This document shows, one piece after another, positions 34,851 through 48,600 of a stretch of 64,000 bases of DNA. Within the stretch, counting starts at the first letter, position 1; each line of letters starts with the position of its first letter. The stretch comes from Gonium pectorale (taxonomy: Eukaryota; Chlorophyta; Chlorophyceae; Chlamydomonadales; Volvocaceae). The notes below the pieces were generated by a model, which did not search any database, had not been told where the DNA came from, and saw only the letters and a list, made by a program, of their open reading frames with translations. The translations under genes were made by a program, and so were the position numbers. The stretch spans positions 462,191-526,190 of the forward strand of contig LSYV01000029.1 of the NCBI GenBank assembly GCA_001584585.1, in the 5' to 3' direction.

Positions 34851-37800
34851 TCACGACGCGCCGTTGCGGCTGGGGCCCGCACCCGCGCCCGCCGCCAGCG
34901 GCACGTCTCCCCCTGGCGCGACGGCACCGACCTTCTTCTGAAAGAACTTTTTGGTCTGGTTGAGCAGCTGCTGCTGCCGAGCCGCCGCCTGCTTGAGCCG
35001 CGTGTTCTCCTCCTGCGCGTGTGTGTGGGAGAGGGGGGGCGGGGTGACGAAGGGATGGGATCTCCAGTGAGAGCAATAACACATGCAAGGAGACGCCTGA
35101 CGCAACCCGCCAGCCGTAACCAGATACACACCGCATCCCGCGCCGGGATGTGAGCCGATCATGGCGCAGTACACCTCTGATGTGCAAAGCGCATTCTAGC
35201 CAGCAACTGGCCGCACATGGCTGAGTGCGCTCGGACCTCCTGCAGCACACCCATCCTCCCGCCACGGACGTACGTGCTCACCACACTCGCCCGCCCACCC
35301 GCCCGACCACCCACCTGCAGCACCTTGAGCTGCCCCACCAGCTGCTCCGCCTGGCGGCTGCCCCGGCCCACGCTGCTGCTGCGCAGCTCGGTGATGAGCG
35401 CGTCACGAGAGCGCAGCTCCCGCTCCAGGAACTGCACCCGGGTCCTGCGGCGGAGCGGGACGGACGGGCAGCACACAGTTTCGCGCTGTCCGGAGGGGAG
35501 TTAGGGAACGAAGGTTTGATTATCACGGACCGACATCCAGCAGCGACTTCCCGCCCTGCGGCCGAGCCCTTCGTCTCGTCAGCTCCCGAAGGACAGGGGT
35601 GTGGAGACAACATGAGAGGCCCTGATCCGCACAATCCCTGTAACCACAAACTCATACTGTTTGTGTTCACGGGACACAAGCTCCTGGAGAGACCGCAAGC
35701 CCTATCGCACACGACGAGGGCCCATACGCGCCCTCGTCGCTTCCCCAAATGATGCGATGCGCTGTACTCACTGCAACGCCTCTGACTCCGCCCGCGCCGA
35801 GAGGGCGCTGTCCTTGGCAGAGTTCAAGTCCTCCAGCAACCGAATGTTTGCCGCCTCCATGTCCCGCGCCGTCGCCGGTCCCATGCTGCCGGCGGCGCTG
35901 CCGCGAGCCGACATGAACGCTGCCGCCAGCGTGCCCGCCATGCCGCCGGCGGCAGCAGCAGGCTCGTCGCCGGCTCCTAGCCGCCGGCCGAGGGCGGCAT
36001 TGCGAAGCTGCTCGGTCAGGGCGGTGACCTCTTTTTCCAGCGAGGCGGAGCGTTGCCGCTCCGACTCCCACAGCTCCGTTTGGACGTCGAGCTCCTGTGT
36101 CGTGTGTCGGAGTGGGTGCAGGGTGTGTGACCTTGCCGTGTGAGGCGGCGCCGTACAGTGCGCGCCGTGCAAACGCAACACGCAAGGGAACTGAAACACG
36201 CTGTACAATAGCGGCCGCGGTTTGGCTGCTATGCGATGTAATGACAATAAGCGACACATGAGACACGGAGGGCAGTCCTCACGCACGAACCATCAACGCG
36301 CGGAGTACGGAACTCGGACCGGCACGAACGCTTCAAGACACAGCAGAAGCGCCTGCCGTACACCCCCTCCCTAGGCGAGCCTCACATTGCGTGCTTGCAT
36401 GAGGGCGGAGCCGAGGTCAGCGGCACTTGACGTCGATTGCTCTGCGCGCGGCACGCAGCACCAAAACAGGTAAAGGGCCTTCAGTAGACGTGCTCCTTAG
36501 AGGGACCGCATTGAGCATTCACTGCATGACCATGCGGAAATGCTTCCCTTGTGAAGTATCCCCACCCCAGCCTGTCCATCCCCCAAAACCCTCCCGGTCA
36601 CTTGGCCAACCGCAAGAGACCGATCACACGAGATCAGCGATCCAGAGAGCCTGAATCCCAAACCATCATCGCCCAGCCCACCCGACGCCGCCAGCACCAG
36701 GCTCTCCGCCTTGTTGAGCAGCTCCAGGGTGGCTGCTGCCTCGTCCGCCAGCTCCTGTTGCAGCTGACGGAGGGACTCGAACTCAGCGCGGCTGGCTGCG
36801 TCGCGGTCCTGGCGCACCGCCGTCAGCTCGCTGCTCAGGAGCTGAACCTGGACTCGAGGCACGACGGGCCGCAGGCGGGAGCGAACCGCAGCAGGGGGGA
36901 CGGAGTTAGCTCCACGAGTCGAACGAATAAACGGGCCGCACCCCCCCCCCGACGGACGCCATTCTTGCACACGTGGATGGCGCAGTTCCTTCGCCTGCCG
37001 TCCATCCGCAATCACCTAGCTGCCCCGCAACCATCAAGCACTACTCCCGAGCCGTCGCCTGCTACCCACACAGCAAGGAGCGCAGGACGCGGCCACACAC
37101 ACCTGCGTCCGCATGGTGGCCACCTCGCCCGTCGCCGCCTCCGCCAGCCGCTTTGCGTTGCGCATCTCCGCCTCCGTCGCCTCTGCCGCCCGACGCGCCA
37201 GCGCCAGCGCGCCCTCGCGCTCCGACAGCGTGGTGGCAGCCACCGTCAGCTCCCGCTGCAACCGCTGCACCTCCTGCGATGTGTCATGAGGTAGCAGTTA
37301 CGGATTCTTCAATGGATTTAGGAGCCGTCCTCAGAACAAGGACTGCCTTTTCTTGGTGATGCCGTCTTCAAAACAACGCACTGAGTGCTGCCTCCAGAAG
37401 AATTTCAGAGCCGTTGCAGACCGAGGTCCGAGCAGGAACAATAGAACTACAGAAGCCTATGCCATGCTTCTCCACTATACTCCTCGCGGCCGCGTGTGGC
37501 CCCTCCCCCGCCTATCTGCGCCTCCTCCGCACCTTGGAAGCTGCCTCCGCCCGCGCTTCCGCGTCCGCCTCTGCCTCCTCCGCGTCCGCCACCGCCGTCC
37601 TGAGCGACGCCAGCTCGCCATCGGAGCGGCGCAGCGCCTCCTGCAGCTTCCGAATGGCGCTCTCCGAGCCCGACAGGAACGAAATCTGGGTGGGCAGGAA
37701 GTTGCACAAGAGAGAGGCGTGCGGGGTCCCTCAGCGGAAAGCCGGGCGCGTCTCCTCTTGTAAAAGATGCGAACCAGAACGTTCCTCACACAAATCTGGT

Positions 37801-40800
37801 TTTAGGGACGCTCTCGGAGGCGGCGGTGCCAATATAGAAAGAGGGCGCTGCGTGTGGCCTAGTGCCGGATTGGGCGCAGGGATGCACACCTCTGTGCACC
37901 GCACGATAACGCACAATACCCCCGGCAGCAAGGCCTGCCCTTGAGCGCCTCTGCCTATTTGAAAGGCCTAATTCGACCGCAAACTACTTCCCGCCCCACC
38001 TGCTCGTTCAGCAGCGAGACCTGCTCCTTGAGGGCCTCCACCTCCCTGCTCTGCTTCATCACCACAGCCTGCTCCGCAGCCAACCGCTCGCTCAACGTCT
38101 GAGCGGCGCTGCGCTGGCTGACCTCAGCAGCGCGCGCCTCCGCCAGCGCGGCCGCGGTCTCGGACAGCGTCTGCACAAGATGGGCAAGCAGAAACGCGCA
38201 CACTCAGCCCGGTGCCGCGCGCAGCATAAGCAAGCGCTCGAGCCCTTTCACTGCTTCGAAGGCATGACCCAGTGAAGCGAAGCCCCGTAAAATCTGATGC
38301 CATTTTCCCGCTACGCCCATCGGCGTTTGCAAAGCTTGCACTGCGCCGCGCCTCCGCCGCAGCCGCTGTGCCTCATGGCGAGTCCGACAGCTGACTACTC
38401 CTGCTCCTGCGACAATGTTCATCTATTCAAATGCCCACAGCTGCCTTACCCGGTTGTTCGCCCCCAGCTGCTCCCGCAGCCCTGCCGCCTGCTCCCGCGC
38501 CTCCGCCAGCTGACGCTCCGCCTCCGACGCGCGCGACTCCGCTACGCTGACCGCGGAGGTGCGGTCACGGAAGGTGCCCTCCAGCCCCTCCAGCCGCCGT
38601 GCCATCTCTGTGTTTGTGGCCTGCAGCTCCGCTAGCATCGCCTGTGAGGGCCGCGCCGTATGTGGGGGTTACCGGGGCCGTACTGCTCTAACTTCGCACA
38701 TGCAAGGTGCATTGCGGGGCCTGACTTCGGGAAGAGCCCCCAGAGGATCGTGGATTCGGCATTCTTGTTGGACTCGCTCAATCCGCCACCAAGTATACTC
38801 TAAATACGTGCGCCCTGGCCCATCGCGGCTGCCCGTCCCGCTTCGACCCGCGGCCCCCACTGCCTGCCTCCAACAGGCTGCATGCACCCACCCGCTCAAC
38901 TGTCTCAAACCCCCTAATCCGAGCCGAATCCGTTCACGACTCTTTATCAACCTGCTCGTGCGGCCGCCCTCCGCGGAGTACCTGCTCAATTCTCGCTCTT
39001 GTGCGGCCTTACCTTGACGCCCACCAGGTTCTGCTCCGCAGTCGCCAGCTGTGCTGCTAGCTCCGCCTCCCGCCCGGCGGCCCCCGCCAGGCGCGCGTTG
39101 GCCGCCTCCAGATCGGCCTCCTTGGAGCTGAACGCCTCCGCCAGGATGGCAAGGTCGAGCTTCAGCTGCTGAGCAGTCTCCACCTGGGGCCGATGCGCGA
39201 GAATACATCCGTACCTTGGCACGCGCACGCCATGCACGTGCTCAGGACAGGAAAGGAGCAGGAAGCCGCCGCGTCAAGCTGTCGTACCAGGTCAATGCCT
39301 GTGCGGCGTATCCGACCACGGCCTGTAAAACTTGTTCAAGGCCCACACCGTAACCCCCGCGCGTTATAGTCCAATCCAGGCCACCACGCCCATCGCAGCA
39401 CACTTGTAACCCGTATCGATATCACGTTTTTACCCCAACCCGCACCGCCCCACGCACCTCCTGCCTCAGATCCTGCAGCGACACGTCCAGCTCCCCAATG
39501 GCCATATCCTGCAGCCGCCGCCGGTCCTCTACGTCCCGCAGCGACGCGCGCAGGCCCGTCACCTCAGCCTCTAGGACGTCGCGCTGCGCCGCAGCCGTCT
39601 GCCGCTCGCGGGACTGGGCCTCGAGCTGTGCGTAAAGGAGCACATGAAAGAACGTGGTCAGGACATGTTCGCAAGCCCCCGTAGCCCCGCGCACTTCCCG
39701 TGCGCTGTTCTCACGGTCGTCAGTGCCATCCGCCCCCCCCCCGCCCAGCCTCCTCTGCTCCTTCTTGAACGTTCAGTGTTCCAGCCCACACCCCGACGCA
39801 TCCTCGCCGTGGTCAGCTTTGCCCGAACACCGCCAGGCCTCACCTCTTGCTTGAGCGCTGCCACCGCGGTGGCCTTGTCGTTGGCCTCCGCGCGCAGGCG
39901 CACCGTGAGCGAAGCCACCTGCTGCTCCAAGGCCGCCCCCGCCGCCTGCCGCGCCGCCAACTCCTTGCTGGTGGCGTCCAGCTGCGCCTGCAGGTCCGTC
40001 ATGTGAAGCTCCTGCGAAGTGAAGTCAAGCGAGGGAGCCGCGCCCGTGCGTCAGCTATCGCTATCGGGGTAAACCTGAGACACGAGCCTGACCTCTGCGC
40101 CACGGTGTCTAGAAGTCCTCTCCACTGGAGATTCCTTCCCCTACCGGCCGGCGCCACCATCCAGTTCCCGCATCCGCCCCACCTGCTCCTTGCACTGGCT
40201 GGTCAGGAACTCGACGGCGCTCTGGGCAGCCTGCAGTTGCGCCTCCCGCTCGTCTAGCGTCCCCTGCAGCTGCTCCAGCTCCGTCTGGGGGATGATCCCG
40301 AGGGTGAGTGGGACGTGCATTGAGGTTGACATGCGGCCTGGCGTCAGAGTCGTGACCCAGAAAGTAAGAATAGGGGACGCCAGCCATTCGTTTTGGCCAA
40401 GTTCCGCATCCGCGGGAGCGACGGCTGCCTGGGGACGCTTGCGCTGGCACGACTGCGCAGGACAGGATTTACAACGCACGCCAAACATCTGGAACGTACT
40501 GTCTGCGCTGTGATTTATACGCATTCCGGAAGCAACCGCACCTGCGCCTGCTTCAGCTCTTGCCGCAAGTGATTCTCGGCGCCCGTCTGCTGCTTAGCCG
40601 CCGTCGGGACCGGCTGTGGCGCCGAGGGGACCGCGGAAGTGGTTGCAGCGGCCGCCGGTGCGGGTGACGCGAACCCCTTTGACCCGCGTGCGGGCGGCAC
40701 CTTGGGTGCTCGGCCCTTCTTGCCGCCCTTGCTCATGGTCTTCCGCATGTTCTCCACGTCCGCCTCGATTGCCACGAGCTCCTCCACCTTCCGGGCCAGA

Positions 40801-42238
40801 GCTTCCTGGGCCTCCTACGATGCGGTGTGGCGGCAGCGACGGAGAGCGCACAGTGTTCAACGCGCCGCGGCGAGCCCGTCAGAGCCCTAGAGCGGCAACA
40901 TGCGCCAGCCCAGCAGCTCCCTAACACATAACGTGCCGCTGCGTGCCGGCTCTGACCCGGAGGTGTCCTATTAGTAGCCCTTCAATAATCTGCGCATGCC
41001 AGGCACTCCGGTCGCAGTCCATCTGCAGCCGGCACCCGCTTCGCACTACCTGATGAGGTATGACAGGTATCACACAGACGCCTGGATCACGCCCAGGAGG
41101 TTAGTCAAGAGAAAAGCCCCCTGCCATTCGGCGCTTGCGCCATGCGCCCCTACCTGGGCCTCCAGCCGGGCCGCTGCCGCCGCCTGCTGCGCAGCCGCCA
41201 GCTGCTCGCGCGCCGCCTCCAGCTCGAGCGTCAGCTGCGCGCTGGCCTGGCCCCGATCCTGCAGCTGCGTCTGCAGCACCTGCTGCTGCTCCTTCAGCTG
41301 CTCGACCTCCGCCTGCAGCGACTCCATCTCCGACAGGCGCGCTAGCTGCGTCTGGGCCTCCTCCAACTGCGCCTGGACGCCCGTAAGCCGTGCCAGCTCC
41401 GCCCGCAGCTGCTCAACGTCCGGCATCCGGCTGAGCTTCTCCCGCGCCTCCTCAAGCTCCTTGGCCGTGCTGAGCAGCTGCTCCTGCAGAGCATTCAGTT
41501 GTGCCTGGAGCAGTTCCCGCTCCGCGTCCTGGGCAGCCGTGGGGTTTCGGGGTTTCACAGGGGTGTCTGGTTAGGTGAAGTTCCTCTCAGCCAGCCCATC
41601 TAAAGCCCTGGGCTAGAGTAATGTGCACCTGCTTTGCCTTGTCACTTTGGATGAGCTGCTCCAGTTCAGCAATGAGCTCGTCCTGCTCCACCATCTGGGT
41701 CTGCAGCTCCTCAATAAGGGATACTTGCTGCGTCAGCATATCAATGCGCTCCTGTGCTTCGCGGAGGTTCTTTTTTGTCGCGGCGAGCTCCTGCGGGCCG
41801 AGCACGTCAAGCGCGCCAACATGCGTCAGCGAAGTCGTTTGAGACAGGGTTCAGCCTGAGAAGCCCCTCACGCGTCATCATACATTCAAGGCTATGCCAT
41901 GAAAGCGCTAGGGCCTGTTGGGTCGGCCCAAGGCACAATCCAACCTACCAGCGTGTCTTGACTGGCGCTCCTGACCGCGTACCCCTGCGGCAGAATCGCA
42001 AATGAGCATCATGAAGGCCCCTACAAAATAATTCGTCATCCCCAAATGGAAGCCTCCGCAACAGTTTATCCGCTCGCTCACGCCCACAGCCTCCTTCTTA
42101 CCCCGCGAGGCGGAGCACCAAGACCTGCGTATACATAGCATGAGGTTCATGAGCACCATGTGCTTAATTCTCCAAGCACGGGTGAGGCGATGCAACCCCC
42201 GTCCCCACCTTGCTTGCCCCGCCTGGGCACCGTGCCAT
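34851..42238 (-). CDS. Large coiled-coil protein, about 1,000 residues, unidentified
   Basis: Sixteen well-supported exons: 41629-41790, 41154-41528, 40542-40814, 40183-40284, 39844-40011, 39458-39625, 39013-39183, 38450-38641, 38000-38170, 37533-37685, 37103-37273, 36682-36847, 36386-36441, 35772-36094, 35315-35444, 34851-35012. All phases fit and give 980 residues. Two further candidate first exons, 42209-42238 (MARCPGGASK) and 41949-41984 (GYAVRSASQDTL), also fit in phase 0 but are weaker. Almost the whole protein is heptad coiled coil (ELEQL, LREQL, LNEQV patterns), broken by a basic Ala/Pro linker (SKGGKKGRAPKVPP) in exon 40542-40814 and by a Gly/Ala stretch in 35772-36094. Most exons are 168-192 bases and phase 0, suggesting internal duplication. 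Such proteins are commonly centrosomal, basal-body or golgin scaffolds; that is inference. Confidence 0.8.
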
Positions 42239-42661
42239 GGAAGCATGGCGTCGTCCAGTGGCGAACACCAGAGACCATTCGAGGCGCATGACATGAAGTC
42301 TGCGAGCCCCGACTACAGGCAGGAGGCGCCTTGCCAGCCAGCATCTTTCCTGTGCTCGTTTTATTATGTAACAGTCAACACTGAATCAATATGCGCAGAT
42401 GAACATTGGGGTCACGCTGGCAAGGATTGCAGCGCAGGGTTTGTCCACAGAGAATGCACAAACGCGATGTGGCGCCCCTGAACAAGCCCTGGGCCCGTAG
42501 TAGCAGCGCACGGCGTGCAAGCCCCTTGCCGTACGGAGTGTGGAACTGGTGGTCCCGTTTCTTACACTGTCTTCTGCAGAGAATAACTGAGCTCCTGGGT
42601 CAGCGCCCCGCGCAAATGCTGCTTGCAGCTACTACCTATTCGTTTGACTGAGGCTGAAACG
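42239..42661. promoter_or_regulatory. Shared head-to-head promoter region
   Basis: Only about 420 bases separate the proposed start codons of the divergent coiled-coil and EB1-MORN genes, so their promoters must lie together or overlap. No TATA box or named motif was identified. Confidence 0.4.
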
Positions 42662-45600
42662 ATGGCAGCGCCGGTGTGCCATCCTTCTGCACCTAACTTT
42701 ACAATTGATCAGGGGCTGGAATACTATGCGGGCAAGTCGGAACTCCTGGACTGGGTCAACCGATTACTGGACCTAAACCTTGTGCGCCTGGAGCAGCTGA
42801 CCTCTGGCGCCGTCTACTGCCAAATACTGGATGGTGCGTTGCGATGCATATGTTCCTGTACCGCGTCCCGTCCGCTTCCATGATTGGTGAACCGAATGAG
42901 CAGTGGGGGGCTGTTGCCCTGTCCCTAACCTCGGGGTTGTAGATCAGCGTGCTGAGGCGTCACTGCACGACCGCGTGGCGGGCCCCAGCTCCCCCCCCCT
43001 GACCCACACTCCACAGCTTTCTATGCCAGCGCCGTGGCAATCCAGAAGGTCAACTTCCTGGCACGGGAGGAGTATGAAATCCTGCCAAATTATAAGGTCC
43101 TCCAAGCTGCATTTAATGCTCTCGGTTTCACGAAGGTGGGCGGTCCGGAGGATAGCAAAGGGGTGTTGCACGTGCGCCGCTGTCCTGCTGAGGCAGGAAA
43201 CGGTTTGGAAAGTGAACGCCCAAACGTTGCGTGCTGTTCATTCTCGGCTTGAGGGTGTTTGGCATGTGCCTTGTCTTGAGCGATTTGGCCTCCTCCGCAG
43301 GATATGGACGTCGCCAAGCTCAGCCAGGCGTCCACGTCGGACCTGATGGAGTTCACCCAATGGCTCTACAAGAGCTTCAAAGGCACGTAGCTGCCATGGA
43401 TCCGAATGGATGGGGCAAGCTCTGTCGGGACCGGGGAACGCCATTCACGCACGTGAGGCTCTGCAATCTGCAACCCGGACGTGTGCGTAAGAGACCTGCG
43501 GCGTATCCAAACTCTGTGCGCGACTGACCCATGTGCGTGCCATAGAATATCCCTCGGGACGCTATCCCTCGGGTGGTGTTCAACGTAAAGCGCTGATCAT
43601 GAGACGCACGTGTGCTGACTGTCACGCAGGTGTAGCGATGCTACCCGGGTACAACCCGGCGGCCCGCCGCCAACTATCAAAATGCCCTACCAACAGCATT
43701 CCCTTCCCCGCATGCATCGTCAACGGAAGCTTCGACTTCGGGCGCTCCGACTGTAGGTGGCAGACCCGTGCGCCATGCGCGCATGGACTCGTGGTTGGGT
43801 CTGTGCACGGGCGTTAGGTCGAAGTGTGCATCGCTGGCCACCGGTGTATTGCGGGCCCGAGCGCCTGCATAGGTAGTAGTGTTGTGTTGCCTGGCCTCGT
43901 GGCCAAGCTCGCGCGCTGAAAGACCAACCGCCGACGGTGAAACCCATCTGGTCGCTCCTTCCCGGCGTAGTGCGTGTGAGCGGCCTGTGGGCGGCCGCGA
44001 CACCTCAGGAGCCTGTCAGGTGAGTCGCGACAGGTGGGGGTCGTGGCACTGCTTCAGGGCTAACACGCGGTCGACGACATGCTGGGTGGGTTCCAAGGCG
44101 TGAGGCGTGCGGTCCAGACTGCGACCCCTGTGTGCCCATGCACTGAAGCTTGCAGTGCCCTTTCGGGAAACCGCTGCTTGGGGCTCTGCGCCTCGCACGA
44201 TGCAAAGCTTGCGACGATGCGCCTGCACACCCGTCCGCCCAGGTCGATGCCCCGGACGCAGCGTCCCTCCTCCAGCACACCCGCTAGCGGTAGCAAGCCT
44301 ACAACAGCCGAGAAGGGGAGCGGTGGGAGCTCGGTGAAGCGCACCAAGCCGAACCTTAACGTATCGAGCCGTTACAAGGAGGGCCTGGCTGTGCCGCCGG
44401 AGCACTACCAAAGGAGCAGTCCATTGCTCAGCCCGAACTCCCCGGGGCCTCGACTGCCGCCGGTGCGCTTGGGGCCCACCTTGGCGCTCGGTCATGTACC
44501 CGGAACACTCACCATAACATTGATATGGGTCTGCGCCAAGTGCAGGGAGGGGCGTGTCCTGGATTGAATGCACCACTATGCCTACCGCTGTCCCCGCAGG
44601 TGCCGGTGCGGGAGGGCGGCACGCAGACGGACTTCCCGGATGAGGAGTACCGGCCCATGACTAAGGAGGACGTGGGCACGGAGGCTGCACTGCCGCGGCC
44701 GTCAGTGCGGGACGCTGGCGAGCAGTACGATGACGGGTTCGGCTACAGTCGTGGTGACGGCGGCGCGCCAGGGTGCGTGCGTCCCAACTACCTTGCGCGT
44801 GTCGCCTGGTAGCTGGCCTGAAATAATGCAGAGCGCAAATGCAAGGCATTGCGTCCACTGCTCCCTCTGTGCCCGTCGCCGTGCGCCGGCGCGGTCTGTG
44901 TGGATGTGAATGTTGATTGAGCAGTGCGCCTGCTCCCGGCCCGCGCATTCGGGCTTTCAGGAACACGCGTGTACTTGGCGTTCTCGCTCAAGCCGTGGCA
45001 TCGTAGTATCACCATTTGTCTTTTCCGTACAGGAGCACGGCTGCGCCTGGACCCTCTGTCAGCCTGCAAAGCCCCGGCGCTTCAGCACTGAGCCAACCCG
45101 GGGACACCTTCACATTCGGTCAGGTCAGCCCCACGGGGTCGGCGAGCAGCGCGCGAGGCGCAGCCTTCGGCGCCCCTGGCGCATCCACGTCAGGAGCGGA
45201 CTCTGGCGACCCAGAAACCAACGGCCGTCATTCCACGGGCAGCGGCGACGATGAGCGGGCAGCCAGCGGCAAGGAGGCTAGCGGCAGCAGCAAGGAGAAC
45301 AGTTTCGCGGGGTTTACGCCTCCAGCCTCGGCGGGCAAATCGGCCGGCGCCAGCGACGCGCCAAGCGGGGGCCCCTTCGGTGCCCTCCAGGCGTCCTCAG
45401 CCATTTCCCCGCAGCCCTCCGGGGTCCAATTTGGGGAACAGGGGCCGCCGTCGCCGTCGCCACAAGCGGGCGCCCTGAGCCCCAGTGCGACCGGAGGCGC
45501 GCCCAGCACGCCGCCCGCCTCGCTGGTGCGGCGCTCGGTGGGCGGCCTGCCGCCTGACATTGCGTCCCTGCTCGCGGCGGCAGGCCCACGCCACCGGGTG

Positions 45601-48600
45601 GCCTCGACTACCAGCCAGCGCAACATGGCCTCAGCCCTCGATGTGAGCGCCGCCGCGCTCGCTGCCGTACAAAAGTCTCTGGACTCATACACGACGCTGC
45701 TTAATACCGCTGCCGCCTCGCCAGCGGCAGACGCAGCAGCGGCCCCGGTGGCGCACGAGGGAGCCGGCAGCAGCGCTGCCAGCGGCGGTACTAGCTCGGG
45801 TTGCTCTGCGGCGTTGTGCGGCAAGGCGCGCAGCCTCCAAGATGCCTTGCAGACGGTGCTGCAACACACGTCCCTGCTGCTCGCGGACGTCCAGGCGTAC
45901 AGCGAGGCCACGCAGCCAGGGTCCTCGCCGTCAAAGCTCTCCTCGCCACGGCTTACATCGCCGCGACTGGGCCAGGCGTCCAGGGGCGGCTCGGCCGGTG
46001 GCGACGCGGCCAAGAGCCCTGCCGCGCCGGCGGCCGATGCTGGGTCTGGGGAGGGAGGGCAACGGAACTTCCTGGTGGAGGCAGCCGCGCTTCAGGAGGT
46101 GGGGCTGCCTTGTCTTATCGGGTCTCGGGGGCCGGGTCTCGGGGGCACGCCTAACAAAGCCGCTACATTGTGACTGCACTGTTAGCCCCGAGCAAGACCC
46201 GCTCACGCTGTTAGCGGCTTACACTTAATCTGACACACCTAATGACAGCGCCTTGTCATTATTGTGGGCCCGCTACACTAAGTCCGCTCTTCAGTCTCAG
46301 TTTATAAATCCTACATTTACGCTCACAGCGCTGCCCCGTCCGTGTCCGCGCCCTGCCCAGCTCGCGCGCTCCCACGAGGGCCGCCTGCAGTCGCTCCTGC
46401 AGCAGGCAAGCCGCACGCTGCAGCTCCCGTCCAGGGGAAGCAACGCTGTGGCTCCAGGAGCGCATTCCAGTAGTTCCGGCGCTGACACGGCAGCGGCAGC
46501 GGATTCGTCCTTGGCTGCCGCGGGTTCCGTGAGCGCCTCCGCGGCGGGCGTGTCCGCCAGCACGTCGCACCAACACCTCACCGACGAGCAGCGCAAACTG
46601 TGCAGCACCGCACAGCTGGATGCGCACCTGAAGGCGGTGGGCGTGACGCAGTTCGCACTCGTGCAGGGCATCCACAAGTGAGTGGGGCTGGGGCGTGTAA
46701 GGTCGGGTCTGGAAGGTGTGAGTGCAATCACATGTTGTGAGGAGGCCGCAGCCTGCCTTTGTCCCCGTACTCCTGTTCCTTGCAAAGGCTTCGGTCGGTC
46801 GGACCTGATGCTGCCGCCAGCGCCGAGCTGCAGGCAGGGCAGCGTCGCAAGTGTTTCCCTCTCCTCACAACGCGGATTCGCCATGCAACGGTGCGGGAAT
46901 GCACCCCGGTCAAGTGACTTGCCCGCACATCTGCGGCGCAGGGAGCTCATCGAGCTGACGTCTTCCTACTTCCGGCATGCGGGGAGCGCCGCTGAGGCCT
47001 CCGGGGCCGACGGCGGCGGAGGGGCGGGCAGCTCGTCGACCGTGAGCCGCAAGGCGCGCGTGTTCAAGCTTGGAGAGTACCAGCTGAAGCAGTTGCGGAA
47101 CGGGGACGTGTACAAGGTGAGGGGCTGGATTCACGAAGGACGCTTGGGGTCCAGCTCATGTCATTTAGGTGGCACTGGGGCAGCGGGAATGGCGTATCAG
47201 GGACTTTGTCGGTACCTGGATTCGTGTACGGGCTGTGCGTTGACTGGCTTCGAATCGGGGTCCTTTCGGCCGCACTGCATGGCCGCGTATGGCGCAACGT
47301 CGTATTTAGGATATGCAACCACAGGTTGCCTACAAGCACCACACAGTAGGTAGTTGGGTTCTTACACGTCAACACATCGTGCACTTCAGGGGCGATACAT
47401 TACCAACAAGAAGAATGGCGAGGGCGTGTATCATTTCATCAACGCTGACGTGTACGAGGGCGAGTTCCGGGACGACCGAATGGACGGCTACGGCGTGTAT
47501 ACCTTCAGGTGGGGGGCAAGGGTCGGCAAGGGGAGTCGATGTGCTCGTCCACTAAGCAGCCCGCCCAGGGGCCTAGGGGTTCTATATCGGTCTTCGCCTC
47601 GAGAGAGAAAGCAACAAGCAAATCTGGCCATGTGCCGTTGTACCTTGTCCGTCGCCTGCACTTGGCTACAGATGGCGTTTGGATGCTGCTGCAAATTGGC
47701 CTTCCGCACGCACGCTGACCGCTGCCTGGTGCCGCCCCACTCCCGCACAGCCACGAGGGGCGGTACGAGGGGCAGTGGCGCAATGCGGTGTACAATGGCA
47801 CGGGCGCAGAGACGTTCGCCAAGGGCTCCACGTACCGCGGCGAGTACGCAAGCGGGCTGCGGAACGGCTGGGGTGTCTGCCGCTTCTACAACGGAGACTA
47901 CTACGAGGGCCAGTGGGCCAAGGGCCAGCGCGACGGCTGCGGCATGCAGCAGGTGAGGGGTGTACTGCAAGGGGGGCGTTGCTTTCCGCAACGGCAATGC
48001 AGGCGACCGCTGGGGAGGGCCTTTGTCATGTCATGTGCTGCTCGGCCTCCCAGTCGGATTGTGAAGCACCTTTACTCCCGCTAGTGACTGAATGCTAGTG
48101 ATGCTGGCGACATCGCCGACGCTTTTCTCTCCACCCGCCTCTCGCAGTGCACGGACGACAGTAACTTCGCCGGCGACTACCAGCGCGGCAAGCGCCACGG
48201 CCACGGCGTGTACTCGTTTCCTAACGGGGACCGCTACGAGGGCCAATACTGCGAGGACCTGCCGCACGGCTACGGCACGTACTACTTCGCCAGCGGGCAA
48301 TGCTACCAGGGGCAGTGGCAGCAGGGAAAGAAGCACGGCTGGAGCGTGTACACAGTGGACAACGGTACGTCGGGCCGCCGCCGCGATCGCGTGCTTGCAA
48401 GGGGATGGGCCGTAAGGGCCGTGTCGCCGTAAGGGCCTTGCTTCCAGGCGTTTCGGGGGCCATGTTCCCAAGCAAGGGCCGGAATGGGCCAAGTCCGGTC
48501 ACGTGTGCACCATGCATCATGCGAACGACGCTGCGCGGAAGGCAGTGGGTCACGGTACCCGTTATGTATCTGGCACAGGATCCACTTGTTCAGTTGTGTC

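Noticed and set aside
45228..46013. 261-residue minus-strand frame
   Set aside because: Opposite the large exon 7 of the EB1-MORN gene; Ala/Pro-rich shadow.
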